Assembly: GCF_030408415.1 (NCBI RefSeq)
Contig: NZ_CP046976.1
Span: 1,736,001 to 1,800,000 of the forward strand
Reading direction: 5' to 3'
Source: Corynebacterium appendicis CIP 107643
GTDB taxonomy: Bacteria > Actinomycetota > Actinomycetes > Mycobacteriales > Mycobacteriaceae
Length of the DNA stretch: 64,000 nucleotides
In this document: one piece after another, positions 62,234 through 64,000 of the stretch
Numbering within the stretch: position 1 is the first letter of the stretch
How the letters are laid out: each line of letters opens with the position of its first letter
Notes under the pieces: model-generated
What the model saw: only the letters and a program-made list of their open reading frames with translations
What the model was told of the DNA's origin: nothing
Database searches by the model: none
Position numbers and translations under genes: made by a program

Positions 62234-63439
62234 ATGACTGAAGACAAGCTGACCGACGGCGTCGCCGCTCTCCTCGACCCGAAAACGGACTACTACCGCG
62301 TGTTCGCCGACGTCGACGGTGAGGACCTCGAATGGTGGAAGAAGGCCCGCGAGTTCATGGAATTCGCCCGCCCGTCGATCAACGAGGCGTGGGAGAAGGC
62401 CGAGTACAACATCCCCGGTGTTGAGGAAGCCGCGCGCCACGGGCTTGTCACCGACGGCATTTCCATCGACGGCAAGCCAGGGATTTCCATCCGCGCGAAC
62501 CGTCTGATTCAGATGGAATTCGCGCGTACCGACGCCTCCACCGCCACCGCACACATCGTGCAGTCCGGTCTGGCGATGCGCTCCATCTCCGAGTGCGGCT
62601 CCGACGAGCAGAAGGCCAAGTACCTGGGCCCGATGTCGCGCATGGAGATCCGCGGAGCGTTCGCCCTGACTGAGCCGGACCACGGTTCGGATTCCATCGG
62701 CTTGGAGACCTCCGCGCGCCGCGAGGGCGACGAGTGGGTCATCAACGGCGAGAAGAAGTGGATCGGCCACGGCTCGGTCGGCCACATCACCATCGTCTGG
62801 GCGCGCGACGAGGAAGACGGCGAGGTCAAGGGCTTCATCGTCGACCAGGATCAGGAGGGGTACTCGGCGGAGACGATCGTGGGCAAGGCGTCGCTGCGCG
62901 GCATTCCGCAGGCGCACATCACGCTTAACGACGTCCGCGTTTCCGACGACCGCCGCCTCCCCAATTCCCACTCCTTCCGCGACACCGCGAAGGTGCTCAC
63001 CGGCACCCGCATCGCAGTGGCCTGGGTCGCGCTCGGCATGGCGATCGACTGCTACGAGAAGGCTCTTGACTACGCGCAGCGCCGCGTCCAGTTCGGCCGC
63101 CCGCTGGTGAAGAACCAGATCATCCAGCAGCGTCTCGCTGACATGCTGCAGGAGGTCACCTCCATGGCGTTGTACTGCCGCCGTCTCCTGGAGCTGGAGG
63201 AGGCCGGCGAGCTCAACGAAAAGCAGGCAGCCCTGGCGAAGGTCCACAACACCCGCGGCGCCCGCAAGGTCGCAGCTGATGCACGCGACATGTTCGGCGG
63301 CGTCGGCATCCTGCTGGAGAACGACGTGGCTCGCCACCACGCCGATATCGAGTCGCTCCACACCTACGAGGGCACGGACACGATCCAGTCCCTGATTGTG
63401 GGCAAGTCGATTACCGGCGTTTCGGCTTACCGCTCCTAA
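62234..63439 (+). CDS. Acyl-CoA dehydrogenase, glutaryl-CoA dehydrogenase-like (copy 2)
   Basis: 401 aa, same domains and motifs as copy 1, with HTYEGTDTIQSLIVGK and ALTEPDHGSDS. About three quarters of residues match copy 1 by eye, and stretches such as 62731-62777 are identical to 61439-61485. Differences cluster in the first 120 residues, which may alter substrate choice. AGAAAGCGAGAAAG before the ATG supplies a weak ribosome site. A terminator follows. Confidence 0.9.
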   Translation: MTEDKLTDGVAALLDPKTDYYRVFADVDGEDLEWWKKAREFMEFARPSINEAWEKAEYNIPGVEEAARHGLVTDGISIDGKPGISIRANRLIQMEFARTDASTATAHIVQSGLAMRSISECGSDEQKAKYLGPMSRMEIRGAFALTEPDHGSDSIGLETSARREGDEWVINGEKKWIGHGSVGHITIVWARDEEDGEVKGFIVDQDQEGYSAETIVGKASLRGIPQAHITLNDVRVSDDRRLPNSHSFRDTAKVLTGTRIAVAWVALGMAIDCYEKALDYAQRRVQFGRPLVKNQIIQQRLADMLQEVTSMALYCRRLLELEEAGELNEKQAALAKVHNTRGARKVAADARDMFGGVGILLENDVARHHADIESLHTYEGTDTIQSLIVGKSITGVSAYRS

Positions 63440-63463
63440 GCCGCTCATAGGCAGCGCTGAATC

Positions 63464-63496
63464 ACCGGGTTCACTCAATCGGGTGAGCCCGGTTTC
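63464..63496 (+). terminator. Terminator after the acyl-CoA dehydrogenases
   Basis: ACCGGGTTCAC (63464-63474) pairs with GGTGAGCCCGGT (63482-63493) and is followed by TTT. 25 bp after the stop. Confidence 0.75.
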
Positions 63497-63572
63497 TGTG
63501 TTCGGGGCAGGGTGGATGCCAGAACGTGCCGAACATTTGCGCGCGGAAACGTGGCGTTGGAAATCAGCGAGG

Positions 63573-64000
63573 TCAATCGTGACCAGGCGGCGGGTCGGAG
63601 CCGAAAAGTGTCGCCATCGCGCCGTATCTGTGGTGCATCTGCGGCACGGGTGTTCCGCGGGGCGAGACCCAGATTGGTGTTCCCTGGCGCATCTCGATGC
63701 GGCCTCGCTGCCGGCGCCGCGGGCCGTCGTCGTTGACGCGGTTGTGATAGCTGCACAAGGGGGCGAGGTTGGCCAGGTTGGTTTCCCCTCCCCTGCTCCA
63801 CGGCGTGATGTGGTGGATCTCGCACGCATCGGCGCCGTGCCGGCAGAACGGCTGCGAGCACGTCGGCATCGCTGCTCGCGCGAGGTCGCGCTGCTTCTGG
63901 TTGGCGAACCGGCTCGTCCGGTACAGATTCACCGCGCCCTGCTGCGGGTGGAAGAGCGCGGCCTCCAGCTCGTTGTCGGCGGTAGCGATGAAGCGGTTGA
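63573..64000 (-). CDS. DUF222/HNH endonuclease-domain protein, 5' end outside window
   Basis: The frame is open to the window edge; about 142 codons are visible, the C-terminal part. The HNH motif reads AMPTCSQPFCRHGADACEIHHITPWSRGGETNLANLAPLC (read in parts) with the HH pair and zinc Cys. Similar to the gene at 7623-9044 in architecture but not a close copy. Upstream residues include NRFIATADNELEAALFHP. Role unknown, as for the family. Confidence 0.8.
   Translation of the reverse strand, partial: NRFIATADNELEAALFHPQQGAVNLYRTSRFANQKQRDLARAAMPTCSQPFCRHGADACEIHHITPWSRGGETNLANLAPLCSYHNRVNDDGPRRRQRGRIEMRQGTPIWVSPRGTPVPQMHHRYGAMATLFGSDPPPGHD

Overview
The window is chromosome of a GC-rich actinobacterium, most likely a Corynebacterium. 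The gene order supports this: aecD and brnQ lie close together and are followed by a luciferase-like monooxygenase and a BCCT (ectP-like) remnant. The blocks rpsT/lepA, holA-comEC-comEA, degV-phosphatase-rsfS-nadD, proA...hydroxyacid dehydrogenase-proB-obg-rpmA-rplU and rne...ndk are also present. Several genes appear to have leaderless starts, with a -10 box about 7 nt before the start codon.

Layout. 1-10.8 kb: partial carboxylesterase, idi, a lipoprotein, an ABC exporter, aecD, the trehalose/maltose pair treS-mak, a DUF222/HNH protein and brnQ. 10.8-18.9 kb: flavin monooxygenase, then a compact GntR regulator / peptide-type ABC importer / ribokinase cassette that ends against the 3' third of a BCCT transporter, so it appears to have replaced the rest of that gene. 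18.9-32.4 kb: housekeeping genes (thpR, lepA, rpsT, LysE-type exporter, holA, comEC, comEA, degV, phosphatase, rsfS, nadD, proA) with two decayed secreted hydrolase genes.

32.4-47.0 kb: an accessory island between proA and the 2-hydroxyacid dehydrogenase-proB-obg genes. It carries a truncated phosphonate-type operon (a HAD phosphonatase-like/alcohol dehydrogenase fusion and a PhnE-type permease cut by an IS3 element), a repeat-rich surface protein with a class F-like sortase, an IS6 relic, a small FNR-type regulon (two paralogous CPSC heavy-metal-associated proteins and a Crp/Fnr regulator), and a pile of IS elements in which one IS256 element sits inside another with a 9-bp target duplication. 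47.0-64.0 kb: hydroxyacid dehydrogenase, proB, obg, rpmA, rplU, a scarred stretch with gene fragments, rne, a TetR regulator, phoD, ndk, an acyl-CoA ligase, two tandem acyl-CoA dehydrogenases and a second DUF222/HNH protein cut by the window end.

Two signals stand out. First, the 11-mer GCTTATCGACG occurs 18 times exactly (11 on +, 7 on -), where random expectation is well below one. It appears in several reading frames, brings rare codons (TTA, ATA) with it, also occurs between genes, and is nearly absent from the island. Second, FNR-like boxes TTGAT-N4-GTCAA lie upstream of each CPSC gene with their centres exactly 41.5 bp before the start site implied by a good -10 hexamer. Two more such boxes point at genes removed by IS elements, and the regulator has the ExxSR recognition motif that reads TTGAT. 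All statements rest on reading the sequence by eye; no searches or computations were run.
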